Below are positions 10,433-22,350 of a DNA stretch of 64,000 nucleotides, one piece after another. The stretch is from Sphagnum magellanicum (taxonomy: Eukaryota > Streptophyta > Sphagnopsida > Sphagnales > Sphagnaceae). Within the stretch, counting starts at the first letter, position 1; the number at the start of each line of letters is the position of its first letter. Location: assembly GCA_021904315.1 (NCBI GenBank), contig CM038912.1:14099061-14163060 (forward strand). The letters run 5' to 3'. The notes beneath the pieces are model-generated. The model had not been told where the DNA came from. It saw nothing but the letters and a program-made list of their open reading frames with translations, and did no database searches. The position numbers were made by a program, and so were the translations under genes.

Positions 10433-11593
10433 GGTTTTTGAATCTAATTTCTACACAATCTAAATTTGCAAAAACTTTCCACTTTCCATTGTTCTTTCAA
10501 AATGGATGGACTTGATGTTGTTGTATTCTCCTTAGCAAGGTTTATGATAACCACAACATTTGAAGAACCATTCCTTTACATAACTCCTAATGCATTACAA
10601 TTTCTCCTTGATGTTGTTTTCATAATACTAACTTGGCTTGTTATTGCTCTTCACAGGATCACGTAAGAAAAAACTCAATGGATTTAGAGGAGTTCAATTA
10701 CACATTTGTTGGAGCAAAGCACTTGCAACACTATTTTTATTGGTGTTAAATGCTCCCACTTGGTGAGTTTGATTTGAGGTTGTTCTGGTCATCATTAGAT
10801 TGTTGGTGATGCTATTCAATGTAGGTTCTTGAAGAAACTTTGTTCAACACTTACTGTCAAGAGGGTTGCATCTCGATCATGGATGTTCAAATTGGACTGA
10901 AGCATAGTAACAAGTAATAATACCAAAGAGCAAATTGATCTCAATCTCTGGGAAATTGAAGTAGGCTACTACACAAGATTAACAAGAAGGGTCAAAAAAA
11001 TTTATTGAGCTTCTCAAGAGAGAACCCAAGTTTTGAGCACAACAAAGCAAAGCACATCATCCCTTTTTCTGAGAAGCAAAACTGCACTGTCTGCAAGTTG
11101 CTGAACCACCACGGGGTTGTGGTGGCAAAAAGACCTTGTGATCCCTACTCTGCCACTGAGACTTCTCCAGCAGCTTTTGTACATTGGCATACCATAAATC
11201 AACAACCTGGAATCAACAACCACTAATTGCACAAAAATCCTCAAAATCCTTTCCCCAGCAAAGGATTGATCTCATCACACTAAGCGCACATTTTTGCACC
11301 TTCTAACTTCACAGCAATCATCCCTAATCATAAAACTCTAGGGGTGGTTGCAACTTGCAACACTATGTTACACAGTAATCTTGACACCCCCTTGTTCTTT
11401 CTCCTCCAAACAGCCTTCAACCTTACAAACAGATGCAAAACACAATTTCACTCCCAGGAATTTGAAGATTGCAAAAAAACAAACCACCTTGCTTCCGCCT
11501 GTTTGTAACTCTTATTCCCCCACCTTCAAGTGGTCCTGTTATATTTGAGCTGTCAAAACTTTTGTTGATAATGATCAGGGTGCAGCATTTTGC
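10433..11593. other. Spacer downstream of the CONSTANS-like gene
   Basis: No exon is recognised. It should contain the 3' UTR and polyadenylation region of the CONSTANS-like gene, whose stop codon is at 11596-11594. Short open frames around 11005-11244 on both strands lack motifs. Confidence 0.4.
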
Positions 11594-14521
11594 TTATCGT
11601 GACAGTAGCTGTATCCTCTTCACAAATCGCCCCTGCAGTTGCAAAACAAGGAGTAAGCCATGAGAAACATATTGAAGCCCAAGAAGAGATAGTATCCTCT
11701 TCACTATGTCTTCCAATGCAACTCATTTAGACAAGATGAGAATCAATAATGACCAGTAGGAAGAAACCCAAATTGCCATTATGACATTGTTATGTTTCTG
11801 CCCACTTTCACCAAGTAATTGCAGAAAGAGCAAAACTCTGAACTACAACCAGATTCATCTTTCTGTTCTGTTTTGTCTAACCACTTAGTTGCCAGGGTAG
11901 GAAGACACCCAAATCACCATTTCCTCCATTTTCTTAGCATCATATTCTTCCTGAACAGCGAAAGTGTTCTTTTATAGGGCATTGATATAGAATGCTCATA
12001 AGACAGTCTCACAAAAGAGGAAAATCCAAAGACCAAGAGATATGAGAAGATGCCAGATCACCCAACATTGAACATTATAGGATTCTTGAAAAAGCTTGAC
12101 AAATTTGAGGCATGAACTTCTTAATCTTCTCAGCATCCACTCTCTCCACCAACAAGTGGTTTGCAAGAAGATTCTTTGAGAAAGCTTGACAAATTCAAGA
12201 AGCATAAACTTCTCAGCATCTGTAGACTCCCCAGCTACAGATGGCTAGACTCTCTACTAAGAAGGTTTTTGAAAGGAGAGCAAGAGATACCCAAGCGAGA
12301 AGATGGGCATGTGCAAAGGATTTCAAAAGGAGAGCAAGAGATCCCCAAGCAAGAATATGAGCATGTGTGAGGTTTTCAAAAGAGAGCAAGAGATACCCAA
12401 CAGAGAAGATGAGCACGTGTGAAGGTTTTCAAAAGAGAGCAGGAGATACCCAAAAGAGAAGATTGGCATGTGTGAAGGTTTTCAAAACAGAGCAAGAGAT
12501 ACCCAACAGAGGAGATGGGCATGTGTGTGTTACATTTGAGGGCTCAATGTTGTTGGAAGAAGAGAAACCAGTGTCAACTGACCTTCATGCGAGGTCGTCT
12601 CTCGGCATTGAGCTTGCGCACTTCATATCTGATTTTCTTGGAGAAGAGGCGGGTACGCCGTTTCTCCTTGTAGCGAAGCACGCGGGCTTCTCGCCCTTCA
12701 TTGGACAAGGAGGCATCGTCTGTTCCGCGAGCTCCACCATCCAAGTTCCCCTCCTGGCTCATCGTGTCTGGCACCAGGCATATATCCGTGCATGAACCCT
12801 GCACTGTGATGATACTTGTAAGCTTTTCTGAAACATGGGTACTTCTTCTTCTTAAGGAACAAGTGCTAATAATTCCTCTCTCAGCGATGCAAAAGGGTGG
12901 GTGGAAAAGCAGTTAGAGGGTCTCAGAAATGGTGAGCGGGAGCTGAAGCAGTGCGTACCGGTGTACCAGAATTGAAGGAATCCTCGCCGCCCGGGACAGT
13001 TTGTGAGCCGCTCAGATTGTCGTCGTCCGTCCAGAGCGCGCCACGATCGGACCAGGCGTTGAGAACCTCTTCGTAATCAAGCCGCAACGACGGCACATGG
13101 CGCAGATCCTCCTCGCTCAAACCCTCCAGTGAGCATTTGAGAATCTCCTTGGCCTTCTTCTTTAGCTTCTCTGCAGGGCCCTGCAGAGTCTGCTTCGTAA
13201 CATCCTCCTCCTCTTCCGTCTTCACTCTCGAAGAAGCAAAGAAGCGCGCGAACGGGCTGGGAGTAGGAGGGATACAATTCTCGAGATCCCACGATTGCTG
13301 CTGATCGACTCCCGACGAGAACGACGATCCGCTGCCATCACTGCACGTCGTGGAGGTGAAGCATCCGTGGTCTTCGGACGCAGCTGCAGCTGCAGCTCCT
13401 CCACCTACGCGGAGATCGAAATCTCCCTCTCCCCGAATCGCGAGATCGAAATTCAAGCCGTAGTCGAAGCCGTGGAAATCATCGATGACGAGCCCCGGGA
13501 TGTCGCCGCCTATGAAGACGGCGGAGGACTCCGAGTTGCCGCCGCCGCCGCCGATCAGCGAGACGGTGGTGCCGTCGACACCGGAGTCCAGGCGGCAGCA
13601 GTCCTCGAAGGAGTCCGGGACGAGGAACCGGTCTTCCCCTTCTGCATCACCACCCACCCGCAGATTGCCGCCACCCTGTGCAAGCGCTGCTTTGCCTTTG
13701 AAGAATCCACTCAGGAACGAAGAGTCGGAGTCCGATGCGGAGTGCCCCACCACCTCGTGCAAGAACCTTGAACCTGTGACGTTGTAGCCTTGTTGCAGAG
13801 AGATCTGGGAAGAAGTCTCGTGCGAGTCTTGGATCACGGTTATGAATGCAGGGACTTCGTGGGGGGCTTCTCTGCCTCCGTCGTCATCGTAGTTGTCGAC
13901 GACCTCGTCGCAGCTGATCTCACACGGATCAACGAACTCCACCTTCACCTTTTGCTCATGCACTTCCCGCGACGTCTTACTACTGCTCTTGCATACCTTC
14001 TTGGAGCGAGGAGCTCGGTGATCCGTTGTCGAGCTTCTCAGTCGCTGCGGATGTGGTCGAATGCTTCTGAAACGTTTTCTGGAGGGCAGAACCACTGTGG
14101 CTGTTGGAAGTGGAGGAGGAGGAGGAAGAAGAAGAGGAGTAGCTTGAGCTTGTCGATGACCAGTTGCTGCTGCTGCTTCTTTCGCTACTCCTTTCTTCTT
14201 GTAGGGTTTGGAAAGATGGTGAGAGGAGGCGGCACTAGAGGAGCGTTTCGGCATTTTCAACGGAGCTCCATTGGGAGCGAGACGAACCCGCTCATGTCGC
14301 CATGCGACAGAGTTCGCGCTGTGCACTCCAGTGTCGCATCTGTCGCAGAGATAAGCCTCGTCTGCTGCACAATACCATTGCGCTCTTTGAACACCGCAAC
14401 CATCACAAGCCCGCGACGATTTCCCCGCGATCGCAATACTTGCAGCAGCAGTTGCCTGGACACTGTTGCTCTTCTTGGACGACGATCCGATACTAGTGTT
14501 CTTCATCATCCCCATCATCAT
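11594..14521 (-). CDS. CONSTANS-like factor with one B-box and a C-terminal CCT domain, 605 aa, three exons
   Basis: Exon 1 is 14521-12959 (521 codons, donor CCG|GTACGC). Exon 2 is 12798-12583 (72 codons, donor AAG|GTCAGT). Exon 3 is 11632-11594 (12 codons and TAA, acceptor CTGCAG). All junctions are phase 0. Residues 37-81 form one B-box zinc finger ([20 protein letters not shown], then LCDRCD..VHSAN and RHERVRL). The middle is low-complexity, acidic and Gly/Ser-rich. A conserved block [20 protein letters not shown] precedes the end of exon 1. Residues about 557-599 form the CCT domain ([20 protein letters not shown] ... RPRMK|GRFVKR), a DNA/NF-Y interaction module. One B-box plus CCT and the 'YEEVLNAW' block place it with the COL6/7/8/16 (BBX14-17) clade. 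Members are nuclear regulators of light, flowering or chlorophyll genes; the role here is unknown. The 39-nt last exon after a 950-bp intron is easily missed. Start is the first ATG of an ATGATGATG run. Confidence 0.92.
12075..12205. repeat. Two diverged copies of a roughly 40-bp segment in CONSTANS-like intron 2
   Basis: Copies near 12080-12122 and 12168-12210 share 'GATTCTT-A-AAAGCTTGACAAATT' and '-AAGCATAAACTTCT/GGCATGAACTTCT'. They are intronic. Read on the minus strand they chance to give FVKL, which mimics part of the CCT end but is not it. Confidence 0.55.
12270..12530. repeat. Five-unit minisatellite (about 53 bp) inside CONSTANS-like intron 2
   Basis: The motif GAGCAAGAGATACCCAA recurs with its G at 12278, 12332, 12384, 12437 and 12490, so the spacing is 54, 52, 53 and 53 bp. 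Between copies lies GAAGATGGGCATGTGTGAAGG-TTTCAAAA. The array ends about 50 bp from the exon-2 donor. Confidence 0.9.
12959..13400 (-). other. Acidic, low-complexity end of CONSTANS-like exon 1
   Basis: This part of exon 1 encodes Ser/Gly/Asp-rich sequence, a Glu run (TEEEEDV) and then a helix-rich [18 protein letters not shown] segment before the [12 protein letters not shown] block. Local GC content is far above the surrounding DNA, which creates long shadow frames on the opposite strand. Confidence 0.6.
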
Positions 14522-15971
14522 CTCAGACTTGTTTCAACATAACACGGATCTTCCCCTCTGGCAGGATTGGATTCTCGAGAGTTCCTTTGTTCCTGGATTT
14601 CTTCTTCTTCACCGAATTGCGAGAGCTTTTGTTGTTCTCGATGATCGTAATGGCTTTAGAAGTTCCTCTTTTCCTGTACTTGCCGATCTCTTTCTCGACA
14701 AAAGCACACTATGTAGTACTGCGGATCAAATTCTCAACACCAGAAAAAGCAAGCCATCCTACACGCTTCTTCATAGTGTCCTCCTTCCGTCGACGTTGCT
14801 TTTGAGCAGCTGCTGCTGCACGCGCCGTACTCTCCGTCCAAAACTCCGATTCCGCCGGTTGCCGGAGGCTTTTCAACAACATGACAATCTTCTCCCGCAG
14901 CAAACTTCTGTGAGATTGTAAGACCTCAGGTTGCAGTGAGAGAGCGAGAACGAGCCTGAGAAAAATTGCAACAGCAGCAGCAGCAGCAATATTCCAATGC
15001 TGCAGAAATCGGATCTCCGTTCAGCACGACGGCAGCTTCTTGCATCTCCTCCTTCCCCCGCGATCAGTGGTACTGACTCCTCTAACTATGACCGATGATG
15101 CACGCAGCAGCAGCAACGGTGCTTGTCTCTTTCCTTTTGGAACTGATCAGCGATTCTTTCTGAAGCCGATTGCAGCAGAAACGGTGCTTGTCCCTTTACT
15201 TCTGGACCCGGTCAGCGACTCCTTCTGAAGGAATAGACGTCAATTTAGAGCTGCTCTAAGTCTCTATCATAACTTCTTGTCAGTGACAGTGTCCTCTGCA
15301 AAAGCAATGCATCATCCGGACAAAACAAAGAAAAACAAAAACAAAACACAAGGCTACTCCAAAAGGGAAAAAAAGAAGAAGAAAAACTCTTATTCCTGAG
15401 GAAACTCTTTCTCTGTCACTAAAACAAACGACTGCACAGACTGTGCAACGACAAGAAGTTGGACGTACGAGAACTCTCTCGCATCAACGCTGATTACTTA
15501 AGAAAAATGTTGTCGACAAATTATTGATTATTGCGCATGCATCCAGAAACGAAAGTCTAGGCAAGAGATTAATAATATCGCCTGCTACTGCACGAGAGCT
15601 TCTCCTCCACTAAAGTAGTCAATGATCTGCGTCCTGGCTACTGCAACTCCCTTTTCGTGTTGTATTCTCCTACTACTAGCACCGTCATATGCTTTCAACT
15701 CATTATCATCATCATCATAATCGTCATCATCAGCGGCAGCACTTAGATTAGTGTACGATGCAACGGAAAACAACAACAACACTAGTCCACCAGCAAGCAC
15801 ATGTGACAAAAGATAGCAACAGCGGATGATCCACTGAGGTGGTGATCAGAAGCAGCAGCAGCAGCAGCAATTCTTCTCGAAAAACTCCAAAAAAAATTTA
15901 AGGATTTCTTCACAGATCTGTTGCAAAGGACGAGGTCCGTCCGGCGATTCCGAAACTCGTACGCGAGAGAA

Positions 15972-16009
<38 letters not shown>

Positions 16010-16060
16010 GGCGAGCGAGCGCGAAGGAGGACGGCACAGGCACACAAGAAAACAGAGAAA
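14522..16060 (-). promoter_or_regulatory. Probable long 5' leader and promoter of the CONSTANS-like gene
   Basis: On the coding strand this region is rich in CTT/CTG and ends upstream in a (CT)n tract, typical of plant 5' leaders near the transcription start. It contains upstream ATGs. The longest clear upstream frame runs from the ATG at 14882 to a stop at 14709 (57 codons, MLLKSLRQPAESEF.., then a basic QKQRRRK stretch). A leader this long, with introns or upstream frames, could limit translation. That is inference; the start site is not visible. Confidence 0.4.
15969..16009. repeat. (GA)n/(CT)n microsatellite in the leader of the CONSTANS-like gene
   Basis: About 20 GA dinucleotides on the plus strand, followed by a GCGA/GCGC-rich stretch. 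It reads as CT on the gene's sense strand. Confidence 0.9.
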
Positions 16061-16139
16061 TGCACACGCGACGAGCAAATGCTCAGGAAACAGGATTAGT
16101 GAGTTAGTAAGTCATTGGGGAACGGCCTGGCTTTAGTGA

Positions 16140-18310
16140 GAAATCATGAAATACCTTTTGACACAAGCTAAACGACAAACCAAAAGAGACTCAGGAGTCT
16201 AGGACCAGTGTGTTTACTTTTTCTATTTTTTTAATTCAAATTTTGTGATGTTGTTGCTCTTGGGAATCTCAGTGTTTTTATTTATTTATTTATTAATTAA
16301 TATTTTTTCAGTCTTGTGATTTCGAAAGATTGGCGATTTCCCACCCCCCCTCCCCCAAGAGCATTTTTAAAGGTCGAATTTACACTAAAAAGAGAAAATT
16401 TCCAAATTTTTCGAATTTTGGTTTGTTATCACAGCCCATGTTCCCATGTTCCAAATGAATGGGAACATAGGAACCCGTGTTGTTCCCCGTGTGATCTAAT
16501 GCAAAGATATTCACCTAATTAATTGTCGATTTTTTTTGGGGGGGGGGGCAGATTTTCACCATTTGGCCACCAATAAAAAACACCAAATCCAGAGCCAACT
16601 CATACAAAGGGATCTTTTGTGAAAATAATGTGCCAAAGTCGCCAGATTTCAAGGACAAAACTTTCTGAAATTGCCACATTTAGACAAATAGGCTCCAGTA
16701 GGTAGCCAAAATATCGCAGGATTCTCCAAAAAAAATCTTCTTTCATCTGACCTGGATGATGAGGCTACATCACAAAACAGAAAAAAAAAAAAAAAAAAGA
16801 CCAAAACAAAGAAAAGAAAAAACCTCTTGCTTGCTGAAACAAGTTGTGGCTCTCTTTGGTTGAATAATTTCTTTAAATTAAATACCTAGAAATTTAAAAA
16901 AATCTTAAAATTTTGTAACTTCTTTTGAAAATTCTACTACAAAATTCATAATTGTTTTATCTAGATTTTGTTAAAAGGTTCCCCTACCTTATTACTAGTA
17001 TAGAGTAGGTACCTATGACCAACTGGTAGGCAGATCTGGGAACGTTTCTCTGGGAACGTTGATTTGATTTCTTCATGCAAATTCTTGTCATTTTCTGAAA
17101 ATGTCAGCAGAGTTGAAAAGATTATTAATTATAAACAAATTGACATTGCAAATATTTTTGAAGAAAATCATTTGTACCTACCTATTACCTACCTACCTAG
17201 TATTATTATTATTATTATCAGTAGCTCATATAGCCTAGATCTGAACAGCGCTTTCCCATTGGTTCCTTTTCGATACGTAAATCTCCATCCCTTGATTTTG
17301 ATTGGCTGTTGAGGTGCTAACACCATTGGATACGGATGATCGGTATTTTTTTTTTCCTTTTTTCATTTCTTTCTTTTCTTTTCTTGGAAGGCGAAGATGG
17401 GGCGGGGGGGGGGGGGTATATTTTTGATATCTCGATTCCACCGCAATCTCATCATTGGTGGGTGCCTAATAAAAAGGGTGGGGGAGGGTGGGGGCAAGGA
17501 AAAGGAAAAAGGTTGCAAATTTAAAAGCTGCTCATTAATTAAATCTCTTGTATTGATCAATTTCTAAGTTTAGTGTTTGGTCCTGTTCGTTTAAGTTTTG
17601 TGCCCAATTTTTTCGGGTGTGTTTGTTGGGGGTTTATTTTCTCTTTATTGTTTTCCTTCCATTCTCTTTCTCCCCTTTTTATTGGACCCGTTAGTCCATT
17701 CATTCATGAGATTTTGGGTCCTTTTTTTTGGGTTCTCTTCAGGGTTTTCTTTTTTTTTTAATTTATGCTTTTTCCTTCTCATGGACCCCCATTGCATAGG
17801 TAGTAGGAAAACCCACGACCTTACCCAATTCTTAGGACATTGGGGCTTTAACGGAATAATAAGGGCCTGTGCATAGATCCGCGCCTTGCACGGGCAGGGG
17901 CTTTCTATAACACCCTCGGCTGAGAGCTTTATTGTTGAGTAAAGGAGCTTGCAGGATTTTTTTTTGTTTTAATTTGATTTTCCCATGATACCCACCAATT
18001 ATGATGAGAAATCAAATAAAATAAAAATTCCTTGATTTGAGGGAAAAAAAAGGAAAAAGAAAAAACATAATGCACACTCCAAAAACACCGAGTTTTTCAG
18101 AAACACTTGCCCTTCATAATACATGCAAGAAATATCGCACGTTGTAAGAAGGATGGTGCCCTCCAACTACATTAGAAAAACATCCCGCAAGGTCTTTACA
18201 TTGCACCAAAAAATAATAATTTCATTAAATTTTGGAAGAAATTGCAAGAAGAAGAAGAGCTTTTAAATTGGTGTACAAATTCAAGTTTTATAATATAATT
18301 CTGCCTAAAT

Positions 18311-18344
<34 letters not shown>

Positions 18345-20100
18345 TAACAACATGGGATTCTTCTACTTCTTACAGACATCAGATATTTCCCTTCCACACA
18401 CTCTGTTCCAATGCATTGTTAGTAATATTACACTGAGCAGCAAGTAAGCAGGGACCTGCTGCCCTGCCAGAAATGCATGTGAAAAAGTGGTGGGCACTCT
18501 GTGTGGAATGTCAGTCCTTTTTTCTTCGTAGACAGCACTCGAAGAGAAGAGTGTATTTTGGGAGGAGGAGGAGGCATTGTGAATGAATGAATGCGTCTGT
18601 GAGTTTATTAGCCATCTTTTTGCATGGCAGTTTCAAATTGAAATTTGGGTTCTGTGTTACTTCACACTACCAGTGACAATGATTAAATTATTTTGTGTGG
18701 ATATAATAATTGGATTTGTGTAGATTATTTTATTATAATCAAAAATAAATTCTCAAAAAATAATTTTTTATAAATCTTATTAAGCCACTTCGTTTTATTA
18801 ATATATTTTTTTACATTTTTGATTTGATAAAAAATAATCTAATGAAAGTTTAATTCATTAGAGAAGTTCATAATAAATTTTTTAAAAATTTAAAAAAACA
18901 TTGCAAGGGTGTATGAAATACAAGATACAAATAGATCAAAACATTGAAAGGGTGCAAAACAAACCCAAAAAAAAGATTCTGAAATGGAATTTAATTTATA
19001 ATGAATTATAATTCGAAGTGATTTTGAAATTGTTGTAGTGATGAGCACAAAAATACCCATCCTATCCAATGAAACATCGTCATTAAAATTTGTTTACCCA
19101 ATTCTCAAATAAAGAAGAATGAAAAATGCAATTTCTCAGATTTCATATCTTTTCAACACCATAGTCATGACTAGATTTTCAACATCTAATTTACACACCA
19201 ATTTGCATCCCATTTCTTCAATTAAATCTAAAAACATTCAATTGAATTCAACTCAAGTTGCACACAATGTCATTCAATATTTTTCATTTGAATATGCACA
19301 AAACCAAAAAAATAAAAATAAAATCTCATCAAATTATGAATCATCACTGGTATAGTAGTGTAGTAGGATTATATTAAATTTTTTCACATTCATTCCATGG
19401 CACCGTACCCTTGTGAAGAAGATAAGAAAGAACCAACACATAAAACCCGCAACGATGCTGTAAGTGACAATTGGCTGGTTTTCTTTTTCCGGTGCACTTT
19501 TTGCTGCATCATGGCATTACCCGAGTTCATTAGGATATGTTAGTGAATTCCACTCCCACAAAACTTGTCTTGAAAACTCTCTCTCTCTCTCTTTTGCTTT
19601 GCTCCAAGCCGTTCAATTTGTTCTAGATTTACACTTCCAAGTACCTACCGGTGTTGGCTTCACAATGCACCAAAAAGTTTTCCAAAGTTTGTTACTTTCG
19701 GGGTGGGATCTTCATTACATACCTATAACAACTTTTTCAACGAAATATATATAATATTATATATATATATATATATACTATGCTGGAATATATAGGTATG
19801 TATATGGTGACACAAAGATATGTTCCGTCTGCCGACATGATGAGGAGGTATTTGGGAGGGGGGAAGGGGACACCGAAGTTCCGTTCTGGCATAATTTCGG
19901 CATGAATAGTACCCGAGACCGAGGACCGATAGGTCATTTATGGGAGCTTTATTGGGTGTTCTTATGTTTTCTGGTTTGTTAGATTCAGTACATGGTTGCC
20001 TAGGTAACAACAGCCCTTATTGTGATGCAAAAAAAGAAGTTATCAAAATTTCAAAAAAAAAATTCAAAAAAAATCCAAAAAAAATTGACACATTTTAACG
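16140..20100. other. Gene-free AT-rich DNA with simple repeats
   Basis: No gene is recognised. Simple repeats include a G-run at about 16540, G-runs at about 17402-17415, (ATT)n near 17200, (CT)n at about 18311-18341 and (AT)n at about 19745-19780. Open frames in the T-rich 17570-17880 stretch are compositional and lack motifs. Confidence 0.5.
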
Positions 20101-21363
20101 TGGTTGATTTTTTTTCCCCATGATACCCAGCACATACTCACCGGATATCATGGTAAAAGTTTTTAGGGAAAAAAAAAACCTTAAGTGGGCATTTCGAAAA
20201 AAAGAAAAAGAAGCTCATATTTGTGTTTTGCTTTTCAAAATGCACCCCCCCCCCCCCCCCCCTCTCCCCCCCAAGAGGCTTTTACACTCTATAATAGTGG
20301 CACCTTCGAATATACTACAAAAAATTTCGTCCGAGGACCCACTCTACTACCTAGGTAGAGATCCCTAGTACGGTCAACTGCCATTCCTTGAGGTGGTACC
20401 CAGTTCTAACTACGGCCTGTTCCCTGCAGAGCATAGCTAGTTTTCCCTACCGTTGATTCTCATCTCAAGCCTGTTCTCAGCTGTTGATTCACAGAACATG
20501 TGAAATGAGCGCACCGAAAGTGGGTCCAGCAGATGACCCACTGGCCCACATGGTGGGACGAGCCCTGAAAATGTGCCTGACTAGAACACCGAACTGGGCT
20601 ACAAAGTCTGGTAGTTTGTCAACTATTTTCCTAGGTGGAACAGGCAGCTATCTGCTTGTTCCAGTTTTGGTTGGCCCGTTGCACAAGTGATCTGGAACAA
20701 TGGTGGTGGAGAACATTGGTTACCTTTTCTTGGGAGAAACCCTCACGGTAGAGCGAACTTGTTACCACCTGATGGAATGACCGAATTCGGAGGCGGAATC
20801 GGGAGTTGCAACCGGAATCGGTCACAACTCCCAATTTCGCCACCTTTTTATCCGGCCTCAACAGGGCACCCCCTGTGTGTACACAGCCCAACTTTCCATA
20901 GTCATTACTGGTAAAAGTTGTTAAAACTTAAAAGATAAAATTTTTTGGGCTAGTCCGGTTCAAAATTGAATTTTTTTTTCTTTTTTTTCCCCTTCACTTT
21001 TTCTTCAAAAAAATGGTTCTTGTTAATAAATAAAAATTTAGAAAAGGAAAAACACTCCCTGTTGTGGATTTTTTAAATGAAAAAAAAATTGGGGGCTTTT
21101 TTTTTAAAGTAAAATTAGTAAAATTTACACTAGAAAACAAAATCCAAAAATTTCCCAATTTTTTTTGTCAAAAAAAAGGGACAAAATTTGTCGGGAAAAA
21201 AAAGTCATTGCTCCTTGTGTCAATTTTATTTTTTCTTAGACCACTATTTCCATGTTTCAAAGTTCCTAATACATATCTTAATTAAGTATAATTTAGATTT
21301 GAAAATTTCCTTATTGGATCACATTCAACTCCAAAAGCATTTTGATATATTAAAATTGTGCCC

Positions 21364-21417
21364 AATCTGCCTTAGCAGTCGTCCTGCGTAGAGAGGCTGA
21401 ATCAGCTAAGGCAGATT
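21364..21417. repeat. 13-bp perfect inverted repeat
   Basis: AATCTGCCTTAGC at 21364-21376 pairs perfectly with GCTAAGGCAGATT at 21405-21417, leaving a 28-base loop. Confidence 0.85.
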
Positions 21418-21472
21418 CAGCATAAAGGCATGATTAATTTTCTGGAATTCCTGCCTTTTAATGTTAAAGAGC

Positions 21473-21521
21473 GGGCCATCGAGGGCCAATTCCAGCTCCT
21501 AGGAATTGGCCCTAGCTGGCC
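21473..21521. repeat. Nested palindrome
   Basis: The inner arms GGGCCAATTCC (21483-21493) and GGAATTGGCCC (21502-21512) are perfect. Outer arms GGGCCA (about 21473) and TGGCCC (about 21516) also pair, giving a two-level hairpin. Confidence 0.85.
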
Positions 21522-22350
21522 CATTCTCTTCTAATATTTAGAAAGCAAGGGGGGGCTTATTCAGAGTCCTCTACGAGGCGGAACTACGAGGCGGAATCAG
21601 GAGTTGCTACCGATTATGCACGTGTAGCATTGCTGATTATTCATCATCCACCATTCCGTAACTTTTGAATGGGGCATGAACGGTGGATTCTGCCAGGTGT
21701 GACCTTCTACTAGGCTCACCCACCTACTGAGGGCTTACATGGCAGAACCCACTGTTCATGGCGCAATTCGCAGTAGGAAAAGAAAAGAAAAGAAAAGAGG
21801 AAAAAAAACTCTTTTCAAGGACAGAAAGAAATTGCTTGTCGTTTCTGGGGTCCACAGTCCCATGACAACACCCCCCCCGGGGCCCCAAACAAGGAAAAAA
21901 AAGAAAAAGAATTTGCCATACCACCTAGGGAGCACTTTTGACAAGAAAAAATCCTACGTTGTTTCCACGTGCTTGCTCCTCACTGGTTTATTCCCTCAAA
22001 TTTGTGCAAATCTGGGGTCAACTATACATGGATTCTTTTGGACACCACAAATCCAGGCGGAAGGGGGAGGGGTGGGGGGGTCCCATTTTTTCCTTGTTTT
22101 TTGAAGCAGCAGCTGGGGTTCCACACTTGGATGACTTCTTTTTATTCCCCCTTTCTTTTAAGGGGTTGGATGAGTGGGGAGGGAGGGGGAGGGGGTTTTG
22201 TGTTTGTATTATGTGTTGAGGAACCCATACCAAGTGGATGGATGAAGTATTGAACGGTATTGGACTACCCACCTCTAGTCTTGGTAACTCCAAATAATGA
22301 GAAGGTTTAAGGTTCCCCCCACGCACGCACACACCCCCAAAACCCAAAAA

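Larger units (their letters stand above)
20101..22350. other. Hairpin-rich, GC-patchy region, no gene recognised
   Basis: This stretch differs from its neighbours by GC-rich patches, long homopolymers (C run at about 20244-20268 and again near 20270) and several inverted repeats listed separately. An 'GAGGCGGAATC-GGAGTTGC-ACCG' block occurs at about 20788-20815 and again at about 21586-21610, suggesting a broken repeated element. No coding signal is convincing on either strand. Confidence 0.45.

Noticed and set aside
12080..12210. FVKL sequences downstream of CONSTANS-like exon 2 as candidates for the CCT end
   Set aside because: Two copies read L-K-F-V-K-L and L-E-F-V-K-L, not GRFVKR, and lack a fitting acceptor. 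The exact GRFVKR with a CTGCAG acceptor exists at 11632.
13295..13771. 158-codon plus-strand frame opposite CONSTANS-like exon 1
   Set aside because: Shadow of the low-complexity part of the real exon; no domain.
13790..14542. 250-codon plus-strand frame opposite CONSTANS-like exon 1
   Set aside because: It starts at TTG, has no motif and mirrors the GC-rich codons of the B-box exon; it is an antisense shadow.
15585..15809. Minus-strand frame resembling a small secreted protein (hydrophobic start, then DDDDYDDDDN)
   Set aside because: It has no ATG: the first codon is TTG and a TGA lies upstream in frame. It sits in the probable leader of the CONSTANS-like gene and the acidic run is GAT-repeat composition. 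It could only be real as a spliced exon.
17570..17880. Hydrophobic plus-strand frames suggesting a membrane protein
   Set aside because: T-rich DNA gives Phe/Leu-rich frames in any phase. Two overlapping frames look equally hydrophobic and neither has a conserved block.
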